Below are positions 29,261-38,821 of a DNA stretch of 64,000 nucleotides, in pieces (position 1 is the first letter of the stretch; the number at the start of each line of letters is the position of its first letter). A program made the position numbers and the translations under genes. Below the pieces are notes generated by a model. That model saw only the letters and a program-made list of their open reading frames with translations. It had not been told where the DNA came from and made no database searches. The stretch comes from Pseudonocardia sp. CNS-004. GTDB lineage: Bacteria; Actinomycetota; Actinomycetes; Mycobacteriales; Pseudonocardiaceae. The DNA lies in contig MKJV01000068.1 of NCBI GenBank assembly GCA_001942185.1, positions 186,001-250,000 of the forward strand. Reading direction: 5' to 3'.

Positions 29261-29945
29261 TCATCCGGTGGTGCCCGCCTTGTACCCGCTCCCGCGCACG
29301 GTGAGCACGCAATCAGGGCGTCCGGGTCGCGCTCGATCTTGCGCCGGAGCCGCCGGATGTGGACGTCCAGCAGCCGGGTGTCCCCGAAGTAGTCGTACCC
29401 CCACACCCGCTTCAGCAAGTCCTCGCGTGTCACGACGCGGCCGTCGGCCGCGGCGAGCTCGACCAGCAGGCGGAACTCGGTGCGGGTCAGGTGGACCTCC
29501 GTCCCCGCCCGGCGAACGACCTCCTCCTCGGGGACGATCTCGACCTCCCCGATGCGCAGCGAGGCCGAGCCTCGTCGCCGTGGTGCCGGCGTCGCAGCAG
29601 CGCCCGGATGCGGGCGGCGAGCTCGCTCGCGATCAGTGGCTTCGTGACGTAGTCGTCCGCGCCCGCCTCCAGGCCCTCGATCACATCCGCCGAGTCCGTC
29701 CTCGCGGAGACGATGATGATCGGCAGGTCGCCGCGGGCGCGGAGCGTACGGCACACGTCCAAGCCGTCCACGCCCGGCAGCATCAGGTCGAGCAGGACGA
29801 CATCGACGCTGGTCGTCCTCAGGACCTCGAGCGCCTCCTCGCCCGAGGCGGCCTGGACGACCTCACACCCCTCGTCCGCGAGCGCCAGCCCGAGAGCCTG
29901 TCGGATCCGCTCGTCGTCCTCGACCAACAGGAGCCGCGCCTGCAT
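29261..29945 (-). CDS. OmpR-family response regulator
   Basis: ATG at 29945 behind a strong GGGGAGG. The receiver domain shows the acidic pocket EDD (9-11), phospho-acceptor Asp53 in LLDLMLPG and Lys102 in VTKPL. The winged helix includes VHLTRTEFRLLVELA, TREDLLKRVWGYDYFGDTRLLDVHIRRLRRK. Two frame changes (near 29575 and 29310) each fit one missing base; the second restores the standard end LTVRGSGYKAG. OmpR proteins bind tandem half-sites about 11 bases apart, as in the boxes around this locus. Confidence 0.9.
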
Positions 29946-30201
29946 GCCGGTACCTCCCCTGCCTCGTGGCCGAGCCCACGCTGGGGGATGGTGTGCCCGC
30001 GATTCGTCGGCCCGCCTCAGCGGTCTCGCGAAGCCGGTACCCGGCCAAGCGGTGCACCAACTCGTCCAAGGATCCAGCAGGGACCTGGCCACGCAGCTCC
30101 GCCGCCGCCTCCTCGACCTCGGCTTCCACAGCCGCAGTCGACAGCCCGTCGAACTCCTGGGCGAGCCGGCGGGCGATCGCGGCCCGTGTCGGTCCTTGCA
30201 T
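29863..30201 (-). CDS. Small helical protein upstream of the two-component genes
   Basis: ATG at 30201 has an excellent GGAGG four bases upstream. The first ~65 residues (GPTRAAIARRLAQEFDGL, AAVEAEVEEAAAELRGQ, SLDELVHRLAGYRLRETAEAG) look like the short three-helix dimerisation proteins common in actinobacteria. As sequenced the frame runs 83 bases into the response-regulator gene; a missing base near 29990 could give an earlier stop. Probably first gene of the operon with the regulator and kinase. Function unknown. Confidence 0.55.
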   Translation of the reverse strand: MQGPTRAAIARRLAQEFDGLSTAAVEAEVEEAAAELRGQVPAGSLDELVHRLAGYRLRETAEAGRRIAGTPSPSVGSATRQGRYRHAGAAPVGRGRRADPTGSRAGARGRGV

Positions 30202-30539
30202 GATCCTCCGATCGCCGACCTGGGCCCTGAATTCTCCCGCATCCGCCAGGGCGGGCGAGGTCCGTCGGACCACTCCCCGTCCATTTGCAAGTCGAGTGTC
30301 AGGTGCCGTTCCACAGACCCATGGACTGCCGCGCCGTTCGCGCTCCGGCCCCTGACGATCTCCTGACGAGTGGCTCGGGAACGAAGTCCTCGACGCTTGG
30401 ACTGGGTAGGCCCTCGGTGGGAGGCGATCGAGTTGACGACCTGGCCGGTCCGCGTGCTCCCCGGGGAAGTCCCGGTGGAGAGTGGGCCGCCGGGCGCGTG
30501 GGCGGCGCCCGCACACCCCTCCCGCGGGCGTCGCCCCTC
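30202..30539. other. Intergenic region with two-component operon control DNA
   Basis: 338 bases between the small helical gene and the YihY remnant. Contains direct-repeat box 6. A few weak open frames cross it but none has domain content or a ribosome site I trust. Confidence 0.55.
30352..30369 (-). promoter_or_regulatory. 11-base direct-repeat box 6, likely autoregulatory
   Basis: CTGACGATCTCCTGACGA; on the minus strand TCGTCAGGAGATCGTCAG. Two perfect 7-base copies 11 bases apart, pointing toward the two-component operon that starts 151 bases away. Best candidate for self-control by the response regulator. Confidence 0.65.
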
Positions 30540-30790
30540 CGGCCCCGCGATCGTCCCGCCGGCGCCGGCGCCGGCGCCGGCGCCGTCGTCCTCGCCATGG
30601 CCGCGCTCGTCGTCGGGCCGTTCCTCGGTACCGGTCCTCGCGGACATCGTCGGACTCGGTTCCATGTTCTCGGCCGACCTGGACCGTCCTGCGCGTTCCG
30701 GTGGTCGTCGTCGGCCTGGTCGCCTGGGCCGCCGCGCTGGACCACTTCGCGCCGAACAGGCGCAGCAGCTGGCGTGCCGCCCTTCCCTGA
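30540..30790 (+). pseudogene. YihY/BrkB-family membrane protein remnant
   Basis: Only an ~85-residue C-terminal piece of a ~300-residue family remains. GAVVLAMAALVVGPF and, after a frame change near 30635, VLADIVGLGSMFSA, then VLRVPVVVVGLVAWAAALDHF, the typical final helices, and APNRRSSWRAALP. No N-terminal part lies upstream and the end is joined directly to a glucose dehydrogenase piece. Real decay, not only missing bases. Confidence 0.6.
30558..30584. repeat. GCCGGC hexamer tandem repeat
   Basis: Four and a half perfect copies of GCCGGC inside the YihY remnant, coding an Ala-Gly run. Slippage-prone and self-complementary. Confidence 0.8.
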
Positions 30791-30800
30791 CGACGGTGCT

Positions 30801-31348
30801 GTGGGTGGTCACGAGGCGCGCGCCCGAGGGCAGTTCGACATGTGCCGCAACGGCCGCTGCACCGAGCGCGGCATCAAGGAGCGCGACGGCTGTGCCAGCG
30901 GGACCTGGGTCGTCGAACCCGGCTACGCCGTGAAGCTGGATCCCGGCCTCGCGGACGTCGGGATGCTGCTGGAACCGGCCGGCGTGGTCGCCAAGGCGTG
31001 GGACTCGGTCGACCTGGTCGGCTCCCGGGCGAACCGCGGACGGCGCTGGTCACCGGCGCAGGCCCATCGGGCTGCTCGCCGCCCTGATCGGCACCCAACG
31101 GGGGCTGGACGTGCACGTCCTGGACCGGGTCACCGACGGGCCGAAGCCGGCCCTCGTACGTGACCTCGGCGCGAGCTACCACAGCGAGAGCATCGACGAC
31201 GTCGCCCGCGCCGTGCGCCCGGACGTCGTCATCGACGCCACCGGCGCCGGCCCGGTGATCGGTGCCGCTGGAGGCGTTCGCCGAGGCCTTCACCGCCCGG
31301 CCGGACGACGTCAAGGTCGTCATCACGCCAAACGGCGCCCGCCCCTGA
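30801..31348 (+). pseudogene. Glucose 1-dehydrogenase (zinc-type MDR) remnant
   Basis: The pieces GQFDMCRNGRCTERGIKE, VEPGYAVKLDPGLADVGMLLEP, LVTGAG-GLLAALIGTQRGLDVHVLDR and PALVRDLGASYHSES belong to the zinc-dependent glucose 1-dehydrogenase family, in order but across frames. The first ~80 residues are gone. After VVIDATGAGPVIGA some 75 residues are missing before the C-terminal end RPDDVKVVI. Two large losses plus frame changes mark a dead gene. It adjoins the YihY remnant with no gap. Confidence 0.7.
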
Positions 31349-31370
31349 GCAGCGAACCGTCCCCGCGACT

Positions 31371-31388
31371 CGTCAGCGCATCGTCAGG
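31371..31388 (+). promoter_or_regulatory. 11-base direct-repeat box 7
   Basis: CGTCAGCGCATCGTCAGG: 6-base copies 11 bases apart, 86 bases before the permease gene at 31474 and facing it. It lies just after the dehydrogenase remnant, so the promoter of the live transporter operon has been kept. Confidence 0.6.
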
Positions 31389-31473
31389 TTCCTCGCGGTG
31401 GAACGACTCCCGCGGCGGGAAGTCCGGATCGCGAAGGTCGATCACACGGACGACACCCCCGCGGAGAAGCGGC

Positions 31474-32781
31474 ATGCGGCATCTCATGGTCCTGTTGCTT
31501 CTCGTGGTCGCGGCGTTGCTCACGCCGTCTGCCGCCGCGGCCGCCCAGGACGGTGAGGCCGTCGGGGGGACGCTGCGGGGTCCGGACGGCGAGCCGGTGG
31601 CCGGCGTGACGATCAGGGTCGAGCGGGCCGGTCAGGAGATCGCGACCGCGACCAGCGGCCCGGACGGCCGCTGGCGGGCCGCGGTACCCGCGCCCGGCGA
31701 CTACGACGTCACCCTCGACACCGGCACGCTCCCCGACGCGCTGACCCTCCGCGAGCCGGACGCGGCGACGCTGCGCGCCGTCACGATCCGTCCCGGACAG
31801 CAGCGCACCGTGCTGTTCCCGATCGTCTCCGCGGCCGACCCGGCACCCGGTGGGGCACCCGGGCTCCCGCCCGCACCGTCCGGGCCGGGAAGCGCCGCCG
31901 TCCTCGCGCAGCTCACCCTCGCCGGCATCAAGTTCGGCGCCATCATCGCGATCACCGCCATCGGGCTCTCATTGATCTTCGGGACGACCCACCTGATCAA
32001 CTTCGCGCACGGCGAGCTGGTGACGATCGGCGCGATGGCCGCCTTCTTCCTCAACGCGGCGACCATCGGACCGGGCTGGGACCTCATCCCCTCCGCGCTC
32101 GTGGCCATCGCGATCGGAGCGCTCGTCGGCGCCGTCCTCGAGCGGGCGTTGTGGCGGCCGCTGCGCATCCGCGGCACCGGGCGCATCCAGCTGTTCATCA
32201 TCTCGATCGGGCTGTCCCTGCTGCTGCGCCACCTCCTGCTGGTGATCTTCGGTTCGCGGCCGCGCCCGTACACCGACTACGTCATCCAGCGGGCCGTGGT
32301 CATCGGACCGATCGCCATCACCCCGCGCGATCTCGTCATCACCGTGCTCTCGATCGTCGTGCTGGTGGCCGTGGGGCTGATGCTGCTGCGCACCCGGATC
32401 GGCAAGGCGATGCGGGCGGTCTCGGACGACCGCGAGCTGGCCGAGGCGTCGGGAGTGGACGCCGCGAGGGTCGACCTCTACGTGTGGGCCCTCGGCGGCG
32501 GCCTGGCGGCGCTCGGCGGCGTGCTCTTCGGCCTCTCCGAGGTCGTGAGCTGGGACATGGGCTTCCGCCTGCTGCTGTTGATGTTCGCCGCCGTGATCCT
32601 CGGCGGGCTCGGCAGCGCGTTCGGCGCGATGGTCGGTGGGCTGGTCGTCGGCCTCATCGCACAGCTGTCCACCGCATGGTTCCCCGTCGAGCTGCAGAAC
32701 GCCTGGGCGCTCGGCCTGCTGATCCTCGTGCTGCTCGTGCGCCCGCAAGGCGTCTTCGGCCGCGCGGAACGAATCGGTTAG
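31474..32781 (+). CDS. livH: Branched-chain amino-acid-type ABC permease (LivH) with extra N-terminal domain
   Basis: 435 residues from ATG behind GGAG. Residues 1-24 are a signal peptide (LMVLLLLVVAALLTPSAAA). Residues ~30-115 resemble a carboxypeptidase-regulatory/SdrD-like beta domain (GTLRGPDGEPVAGVTIRVE...GPDGRWRAAVPAPGDYDVTLD). The LivH permease follows: AITAIGLSLIFGTTHLINFAHGELVTIGA, EAA loop VSDDRELAEASGV, and the end VRPQGVFGR. Ordinary LivH has ~290 residues. The outside domain might contact the binding protein. First gene of livHMGF, box 7 upstream. Confidence 0.88.
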   Translation: MRHLMVLLLLVVAALLTPSAAAAAQDGEAVGGTLRGPDGEPVAGVTIRVERAGQEIATATSGPDGRWRAAVPAPGDYDVTLDTGTLPDALTLREPDAATLRAVTIRPGQQRTVLFPIVSAADPAPGGAPGLPPAPSGPGSAAVLAQLTLAGIKFGAIIAITAIGLSLIFGTTHLINFAHGELVTIGAMAAFFLNAATIGPGWDLIPSALVAIAIGALVGAVLERALWRPLRIRGTGRIQLFIISIGLSLLLRHLLLVIFGSRPRPYTDYVIQRAVVIGPIAITPRDLVITVLSIVVLVAVGLMLLRTRIGKAMRAVSDDRELAEASGVDAARVDLYVWALGGGLAALGGVLFGLSEVVSWDMGFRLLLLMFAAVILGGLGSAFGAMVGGLVVGLIAQLSTAWFPVELQNAWALGLLILVLLVRPQGVFGRAERIG

Positions 32782-32789
32782 GGGGCGGC

Positions 32790-33848
32790 ATGGATGTGAT
32801 CGCCATCCTCGCCGACGCCACGCGGAGCGCCCTCGGTCCGGTCGCGGCGCTCTACGCGCTCGCCGCCATCGGGCTCAACATCCACTTCGGGTACACGGGA
32901 CTGCTGAACTTCGGGCAGGTCGCGTTCATGCTCGTGGGCGCGTACGGCGTGGCCGTGCCGGTCGCGGTGTACGGCGGGCCGCTGTGGCTCGGGGTGCTCG
33001 TCGGCCTGGCGCTCGCCGTCGTCCTCGCGCTGCTGCTCGGCGTCCCCACCCTGCGGCTGCGCGCCGACTACCTCGCGATCGCGACGATCGCCGCGGGCGA
33101 GGTGCTGCGCATCGTCTTCAACGCGGGCTTCGCCCAGCCCGTCACCGGCGGGGTGTTCGGCCTGTCGCAGTTCGCCGGGCCGTTCTACGCCGCCAACCCG
33201 GTGCCGCCCGGCGCGTACGGCCTCGGGCCGCTGGTCTTCGGCAACCGGGACGTGTGGGTGATGATCGTCGGCTGGGGCGCCGTCGCGCTGGCCACCGTGG
33301 GCGTGTTCCTGCTCGTGCGCAGCCCGTGGGGACGCGTGCTGCGCGGCGTCCGCGAGGACGAGGACGCCGTGCGCAGCATCGGCAAGAACGTGTTCGGCTA
33401 CAAGATGCAGAGCCTGGTGCTCGGCGGGGTGCTCGGTGGCGCCGGAGGAATCCTGCTGGCCGTCGACGCGCAGGCGGTGACGCCCAACACCTTCAACCCG
33501 GTGGTGACGTTCTACCTCTACACGCTGGTCATCCTCGGCGGCGCCGGCACCGTGCTCGGGCCGGTCCTCGGCTCGGTGGTCTTCTGGTTCCTGCTCTCGT
33601 TCGCCGACAGCGCGCTGCGCCAGGCCATCGGGGCCGGCTACATCCCACCTCAGGTGATCGACCCGGCGGACGTCGGCGCCCTGCGGTTCGCGCTCGTCGG
33701 GCTCGGGCTGATGCTGCTGCTGGTCTTCCGGCCGGCAGGCATTCTCGGCAACCGCGCCGAGATGCGCCTCGGTGCCGGTGGCTCGGGCGTCCGGCGCCGC
33801 CGCCTGCCACGCGCGACGCGGAAGCCGGTCGAGGGAGCGAGCCGATGA
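32790..33848 (+). CDS. livM: Branched-chain amino-acid-type ABC permease (LivM)
   Basis: 352 residues, intact, eight bases after livH. It shows YALAAIGLNIHFGYTGLLNFGQVAFM, the LivM signature, then PTLRLRADYLAIATIAAGEVLRI and the EAA-like loop VREDEDAVRSIGKN. Eight to ten membrane segments, basic C-terminal tail. Forms the translocation pore with LivH. Confidence 0.92.
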   Translation: MDVIAILADATRSALGPVAALYALAAIGLNIHFGYTGLLNFGQVAFMLVGAYGVAVPVAVYGGPLWLGVLVGLALAVVLALLLGVPTLRLRADYLAIATIAAGEVLRIVFNAGFAQPVTGGVFGLSQFAGPFYAANPVPPGAYGLGPLVFGNRDVWVMIVGWGAVALATVGVFLLVRSPWGRVLRGVREDEDAVRSIGKNVFGYKMQSLVLGGVLGGAGGILLAVDAQAVTPNTFNPVVTFYLYTLVILGGAGTVLGPVLGSVVFWFLLSFADSALRQAIGAGYIPPQVIDPADVGALRFALVGLGLMLLLVFRPAGILGNRAEMRLGAGGSGVRRRRLPRATRKPVEGASR

Positions 33849-34686
33849 CGCCGCACGACGCCCTCTCCGGGGTCCCCGCCGAGCCCGGCGTCCCGAAGCC
33901 CGACCCAGTGCTCGTCGTGGACGGCGTGTGCAAGGACTTCGGCGGTGTCCGCGCCGTCGACGTCGAGCACCTCGAGGTGCAACGCGGGGTGATCACCGCC
34001 CTCATCGGCCCGAACGGGGCGGGCAAGTCCAGCCTGTTCAACGTCCTGACCGGGTTCGCCCGGGCGGACGCCGGTCACTGGACGTTCGACGGACGCGGTG
34101 CCGCCGGCCTTCCCGCGCACCGGCTCGCGCTTCGCGGCATGGTCCGCACCTTCCAGCTCACCCGTGTCCTGCCGCGGCTCACCGTTCTGGAGAACATGAC
34201 GATCGCGGCCACCGGGCAGCGCGGGGAGCGGTTCCTGCCGGCGTTCCTGCGGCCGGCCTGGCGCCGGCAGGAGCGCGACATCGAGCGGCGTGCCGACGAG
34301 CTGCTGGAGCGGTTCCGCCTCGCCGACACGCGCGACGACTACGCGGGCTACCTGTCCGGCGGGCAGCGCAAGCTCCTCGAGGTGGCGCGCGCGCTCATGG
34401 TCGACCCCGCCCTCGTGCTGCTCGACGAACCGATGGCCGGGGTGAACCCCGCGCTGCGGCAGAACCTCCTCGCCCACATCGCGCGCTGCGCGATTCCGGC
34501 CACACGGTGCTGTTCGTCGAGCACGACATGGACGTGGTGATGGCGATCAGCGACTGGGTGGTGTGCATGGCAGAGGGGCGCGTCATCGCCGAGGGGCCGT
34601 CCGCCGCGGTGGCGGGCGACCGCGCCGTGATCGACGCATACCTGGGTTCGCACCACGACGAGCCCGAGTTCCGGGAGGGCCGATGA
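33845..34686 (+). CDS. livG: Branched-chain amino-acid-type ABC ATPase (LivG)
   Basis: ATG overlapping the livM stop. Walker A GPNGAGKSS, Q-loop RTFQLTRVLPRLTVLENM, signature LSGGQRKLLEVARAL, Walker B LVLLDEPMAGVNP. The frame changes near 34492, one missing base, before HTVLFVEHDMDVVM. About 280 residues. Confidence 0.9.
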
Positions 34687-35414
34687 ACGACGCGCCACTG
34701 CTCGCCGCGGAGGCGGTGGTCGCCGGCTACCTCCCCGAGGTGAACATCCTGAACGGCTGCGACCTGCACCTGGCGCGGGGCGAGATCATCGGGATCATCG
34801 GGCCGAACGGGGCGGGGAAGTCGACGCTCGTGAAGGCGGTGTTCGGGCTGCTGCCGATCCGATCGGGCACGATCGAGCTGGAAGGTGAGGACATCGTCGA
34901 CCTGCGGGCCCACGAGATGGTGTCGCGCGGCGTGGGCTACGTGCCGCAGACCCGCAACGTCTTCCCCACGCTCACCGTGGAGGAGAACCTGCAGATGGGG
35001 CTGTACCAGCAGCCCAGGCGCTTCGCGGAGCGGTTGCGGGCCGTCGCCGACCTCTTCCCGCTGCTGGCCCAGCGGCGCGGCCAGCGCGCCGGTTCGCTGT
35101 CCGGGGGCGAGCGGCAGGTCGTCGCCATGGGCAGGGCCCTGATGCCGGAGCCCAAGGTCCTGCTCCTCGACGAGCCGTCGGCCGGGCTCTCCCCCGTCGC
35201 GCAGGACGACGCGTTCGCCCGGATCAGGGCGGCCAACGAGGCGGGCGTCTCCATCGTCATGGTCGAGCAGAACGCCCGCCGCTGCCTCGAGATCGCCCAC
35301 CGCGGCTACGTGCTCGACCAGGGCCGCAACGTGCACACCGGCACGGGCCGGGAACTGCTGCGCGACGAGGCCGTGGTCGAGCTGTACCTGGGGACGCTGG
35401 CGCGGGCCCGTTAG
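34683..35414 (+). CDS. livF: Branched-chain amino-acid-type ABC ATPase (LivF)
   Basis: 243 residues, intact, overlapping livG by four bases. Walker A GPNGAGKST, signature LSGGERQVVAMGRALM, Walker B VLLLDEPSAGLSP, switch region VMVEQNARRCLEIAHRGYVL. Ends 22 bases from the convergent binding-protein gene. Confidence 0.92.
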   Translation: MNDAPLLAAEAVVAGYLPEVNILNGCDLHLARGEIIGIIGPNGAGKSTLVKAVFGLLPIRSGTIELEGEDIVDLRAHEMVSRGVGYVPQTRNVFPTLTVEENLQMGLYQQPRRFAERLRAVADLFPLLAQRRGQRAGSLSGGERQVVAMGRALMPEPKVLLLDEPSAGLSPVAQDDAFARIRAANEAGVSIVMVEQNARRCLEIAHRGYVLDQGRNVHTGTGRELLRDEAVVELYLGTLARAR

Positions 35415-35436
35415 GGTCACCGCCCGCGCGCCCGCC

Positions 35437-36713
35437 TCACTGCTGCTGCAGCGTCGACTGCACGGTGTCGAGGACGACGAGGGAACCCTGGTCGTCGAAC
35501 GAGTACACCTCGATCGACGCCGTGCCCGGCTCACCGGCGGGGATGAACTCGAGCGGCCCGCTCGCGCCGTCGTAGTCGATGTTCTGGCCGTCGGCGACGA
35601 GCCGCTGGCAGTCGGCGAAGCTCGTGCACTTCGTGCCGTCCTCCGTCACGCCCACGATCTCGTTCGAGAACACGCTCGGGTCGTCGGTCCCGGCGACGGC
35701 GGCGGCCAGCGCGATGATGTTGACGCAGTCGTACACCTGCGGGGCGAACTGCACCTCGGTGAGGCCGGGCGCGAACCGGCGCAGGTCGGTGAGGAACTGC
35801 TCGTTGGCCGCGGATGCGGGCGCCGTGCCCTTCATCCCCTCCAACACCCCGGGGTTGCCCGGGGCGACGAGCTCGGGCAGGTCCTCGCTGCGCATCCCGT
35901 CGGCGCCGAAGAGGCCGGCCGCGCCGGGGCCCATCCCGGCCTCGATCAGGCCCTGCAGGATCCGCGTGCCCTCCTCGAAGGCGATCACGACCACGGCGTC
36001 CGGCTGGGCGGCGTCGACCTGCTGCACGAGCGCGTCGAAGTTCTGGGCGTTCGGGTCGTAGGTCTCGTTCATCAGCACGGTCGCGCCCGCCTCCTGCAGC
36101 GACCGGGCGGTGGCATCGGCCAGCCCGACACCGTAGTCGTCCGCGCGGGCGGCGATCGCCACCCGGGCGTGCCCGTCGGCGATGATCGTCTCGGCCAGGA
36201 TCGGGCCCTGCAGGGCATCGCTCGGCGCCGTGCGGAAGTAGTAGCCGTGGTCGTCGTAGTCGGTGAAGGTCGGCGCGGTGTTCGACCCGGAGCACTGGAC
36301 GACCTGGGCGCCGGTGATCCGGTCGATGACGGCCAGCGACATGCCGGACGCGGCGGCTCCGACGATCGCGTCGACTCCGGTCGCGAGCACCCGGTCGGCG
36401 GACTGCTGTGCCACGGCGGCCTGGTCGGACTCGTCGCCGCCCACCAGGTCCGGGATCGGCTGCCCGAGCACCCCGCCCGCCTCGTTGATCTGCGAGACGG
36501 CGTACCGGGCGGCCTCGATCTGCGGCGGGCCGAGGAACGCGAGCTGACCGGTCTGCGGCAGCACGTACCCCAGGTTCAGCTCCCCGTCGCCACCTGCTCC
36601 CACGGCCGGAGGTGCGCCGGCGACTGCACCTGCCCTCCACCGTCCACCCCGCACCCGGCCACGACCAACGTCACCGCCGACAGCCCTGCCACCATCCGCC
36701 ACTTGCTGCTCAT
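35437..36713 (-). CDS. Periplasmic-binding lipoprotein for the liv transporter (LivJ-like)
   Basis: ATG at 36713 gives a leader with a lipobox (LSAVTLVVAGC). A frame change near 36610 (one missing base) leads into LNLGYVLPQTGQLAFLGPP and AVSQINEAGGVLGQPI, a type I receptor-family binding protein. Two probable disulphide pairs lie in QVYDCVNII and GTKCTSFADCQRL. About 425 residues. Convergent with livF rather than inside that operon, but box 8 upstream suggests shared control. Confidence 0.85.
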
Positions 36714-36797
36714 CGCTTCCATCCCAGATCCGGAGTCGTAGCGGTCCTCCCAGCGGGTTGCCGCAGCGGGCGCAGGCGGAATCGGCGGCTCGCGGGT

Positions 36798-36814
36798 CGT
36801 CAGCGAATCGTCAG
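36798..36814 (+). promoter_or_regulatory. 11-base direct-repeat box 8
   Basis: CGTCAGCGAATCGTCAG: two 6-base copies 11 bases apart, 85 bases upstream of the binding-protein gene, in reverse orientation to it. The rest of 36714-36911 has no gene. Confidence 0.55.
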
Positions 36815-36911
36815 CAGCCGCATCGGTCGGTGTCGGTCTTGTCGAGCTCGCCCTCGTCGGTCGCCGCGTCGGCGGTGTGCCCGATCCCCGGCGGCCGCAA
36901 CGCTCCTCCGC

Positions 36912-37523
36912 CTAACGCGGCCGGCCCTCGCGCACTTCGCGTCCGTCGACCACCTCGGACTGTTCCGTGCCGTTGCGCGCGGGCTCCTCCCCGGCGGTCG
37001 GCTGCTGCCCGGGTTCGGGTTCGCCTGCGACGCGGACGGGGCGACGCATCCTGCCACCGAGGATGCCGCCGACGGCCGCCAGCACGAGCCCCACCAGCAA
37101 CGACCAGAAAGCGGTCCACATGCCGGACGCGGGGGTCAGCGGGCCGGCCTGCGGCATGCCACCGCCGGCGAGGCTCGCGGCCCCGGGCAGCACAGCGGCC
37201 ACCGACAGGATGAACAGCAGACCCCACGCCGCGATCCCGTTCACCAACCCGGCCAGCGTGCCTCGCACGCCGGCGAGTGCGCCCGCGACCCATCCCGCGA
37301 TCAGCAAGGAGACCGCTGCCGTGACGCCGGCGAACCAGCCCAGGTGGACACCGACCAATCCGGCGCCCGCGCTGAACGCGACGGCGAACCACAGCGAGTT
37401 CAGCAGCGCGAAAAAGCCCAACCCGATGATCACACCGGCGAACACCGGGCCCCACCGGACGAGATCGGGGGTCCGGGTGACCGTCGTGTCATCGTGCCGC
37501 AGCCGGCTCTCGACGAATGCCAT
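36912..37523 (-). CDS. Four-helix membrane protein, unknown function
   Basis: 203 residues, intact, ATG at 37523 with AGGAG upstream. Membrane segments lie near residues 25-50, 55-80, 88-110 and 135-160, with Gly/Ala-rich helices (GVIIGLGFFALLNSLWFAVA, VAGALAGVRGTLAGLVNGI). The tail is acidic and polar. The type is common in actinobacteria without known function. Box 9 upstream faces it. Confidence 0.7.
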   Translation of the reverse strand: MAFVESRLRHDDTTVTRTPDLVRWGPVFAGVIIGLGFFALLNSLWFAVAFSAGAGLVGVHLGWFAGVTAAVSLLIAGWVAGALAGVRGTLAGLVNGIAAWGLLFILSVAAVLPGAASLAGGGMPQAGPLTPASGMWTAFWSLLVGLVLAAVGGILGGRMRRPVRVAGEPEPGQQPTAGEEPARNGTEQSEVVDGREVREGRPR

Positions 37524-37596
37524 GTCCTCTTCTCCTTTCCGCACATCGCCACATCGCCGGGTGCCCGGCCTGCCGTCGCTGGACTCGCCGGCCAGG

Positions 37597-37611
37597 TGAC
37601 GGTCTCCTGAC
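37597..37611 (-). promoter_or_regulatory. 11-base direct-repeat box 9
   Basis: TGACGGTCTCCTGAC on the plus strand (GTCAGGAGACCGTCA on the minus), TGAC copies 11 bases apart, 74 bases before the four-helix protein and facing it. Confidence 0.5.
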
Positions 37612-37632
37612 ACCTGGCAGCTTCGGTCGCGG

Positions 37633-38821
37633 CTAGAAGCGGCACGCGCCGACCGCCACCTCCTGGTTGCGGCGGATGGCCCCATCGACGACCGGGCGGA
37701 CCTCGTCGACGGCGAGCGCAGGCCGTGCCGCCGCTCGGATCGCCGGCGAAGACGACGCCGCCGACGAGCCCGTCACCGGTGACGAACGGCCCTCCGGAGT
37801 CGCCCCGCTCGACCGACGTGGAGAGCGCGATGATCTCGCGACGCACCCGGCGGTCGCCGTAGATGTCCCGCCCGATCGCATCGAGATCCGCCACCACCGT
37901 CGCCGGCCGCACCACCATCTCGGAACGCCCGCCCGGGAACCCGAGCGTCACCCCCTCGACACCGCGCACGGCGGGGACACTCGCCCATCCGATCGCGGGC
38001 GCCCCGACGCCCGGCGCGGCCAGCACGGCGAGGTCGAGCGCCGGGTCGACGTGGATTGCGACCGCGTCGTGCTCGCCCGCCGAGTCGTGCACCGTCAGCC
38101 GGCTGAAACCCGCCACCACGTGCGCGTTCGTGACGACGAATCCCGCGTGCGGCACGAATCCGGAGCCGGATCCGACGATTCCGCCACAGCCGGACGCCCG
38201 GATCCGCACCGTGCTGGGCTGCCCGGCAGCGGCCGCCGACCGCACTGCCTCGGTCGCCGTCGAAGGCACGGGTGGCGCCGCGATCCCCCCGCCTCCCGGT
38301 TGCACGAACACCTGCGGGAAACCCTGGTCGTCGAGGAACGCCGAGATGCGGCCGAGGACGTCGGGTGGCGGTGGCAACGCGGCGTCGAGCGCCCGCACCA
38401 CCTCGGAGCCGCGGACCTGCCGGGCGAGCGCCGGGATCGGCCCCTGCGCCAGCACGGTCGACAGCAGCCACACGACGAACAGGAGCCCCGCGGCACCAGC
38501 CGCGACACCCACGCTCCGATCGATCCGGCCGATCCCGGCCGACCTCGCGGCCCTGCGCAGCCGAAGCCCGATGCCCAGGCCGAGTCCCTGACCGACCAGA
38601 GCAACGACGAGGACCAGACCGACCGTCAGCAGCGCGGTGGTCGGCCCGGGTTCGGAGACGAAGAGCCCGACGATCCGCGGTGCCGCCCACGCGCCGGCAA
38701 GCAGACCGAGCGCGAGACCCCCGAACGCGGCGATCTGCGACACCGCCCCCTGCCGCCAGCCGCGCAGCGCCACGTACACGAGCAGGAGCACCAGCACTGC
38801 GTCGAGCAGGTTCGGGGCCAT
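37633..38821 (-). CDS. MarP-like membrane serine protease (CvpA plus trypsin-like domain)
   Basis: ATG at 38821. The first ~125 residues form a four-helix CvpA domain (NLLDAVLVLLLVYVALRGWRQG). A linker leads to a chymotrypsin-fold protease with triad His in VTNAHVVAG, Asp in DPALDLAVLA and Ser in VERGDSGGPFV. Two Cys that could form the regulatory disulphide of MarP are present, one in ASGCGGI and one at the C-terminus. Frame changes near 37745 (two bases lost) precede the end DEVRPVVDGAIRRNQ. MarP protects mycobacteria from acid and oxidative stress, which fits a stress regulon. Confidence 0.85.

Noticed and set aside
30370-30540. A gene start in the Arg/Pro-rich frame before the YihY remnant
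   Set aside because: No ribosome site and no similarity to YihY N-termini; most likely noncoding.
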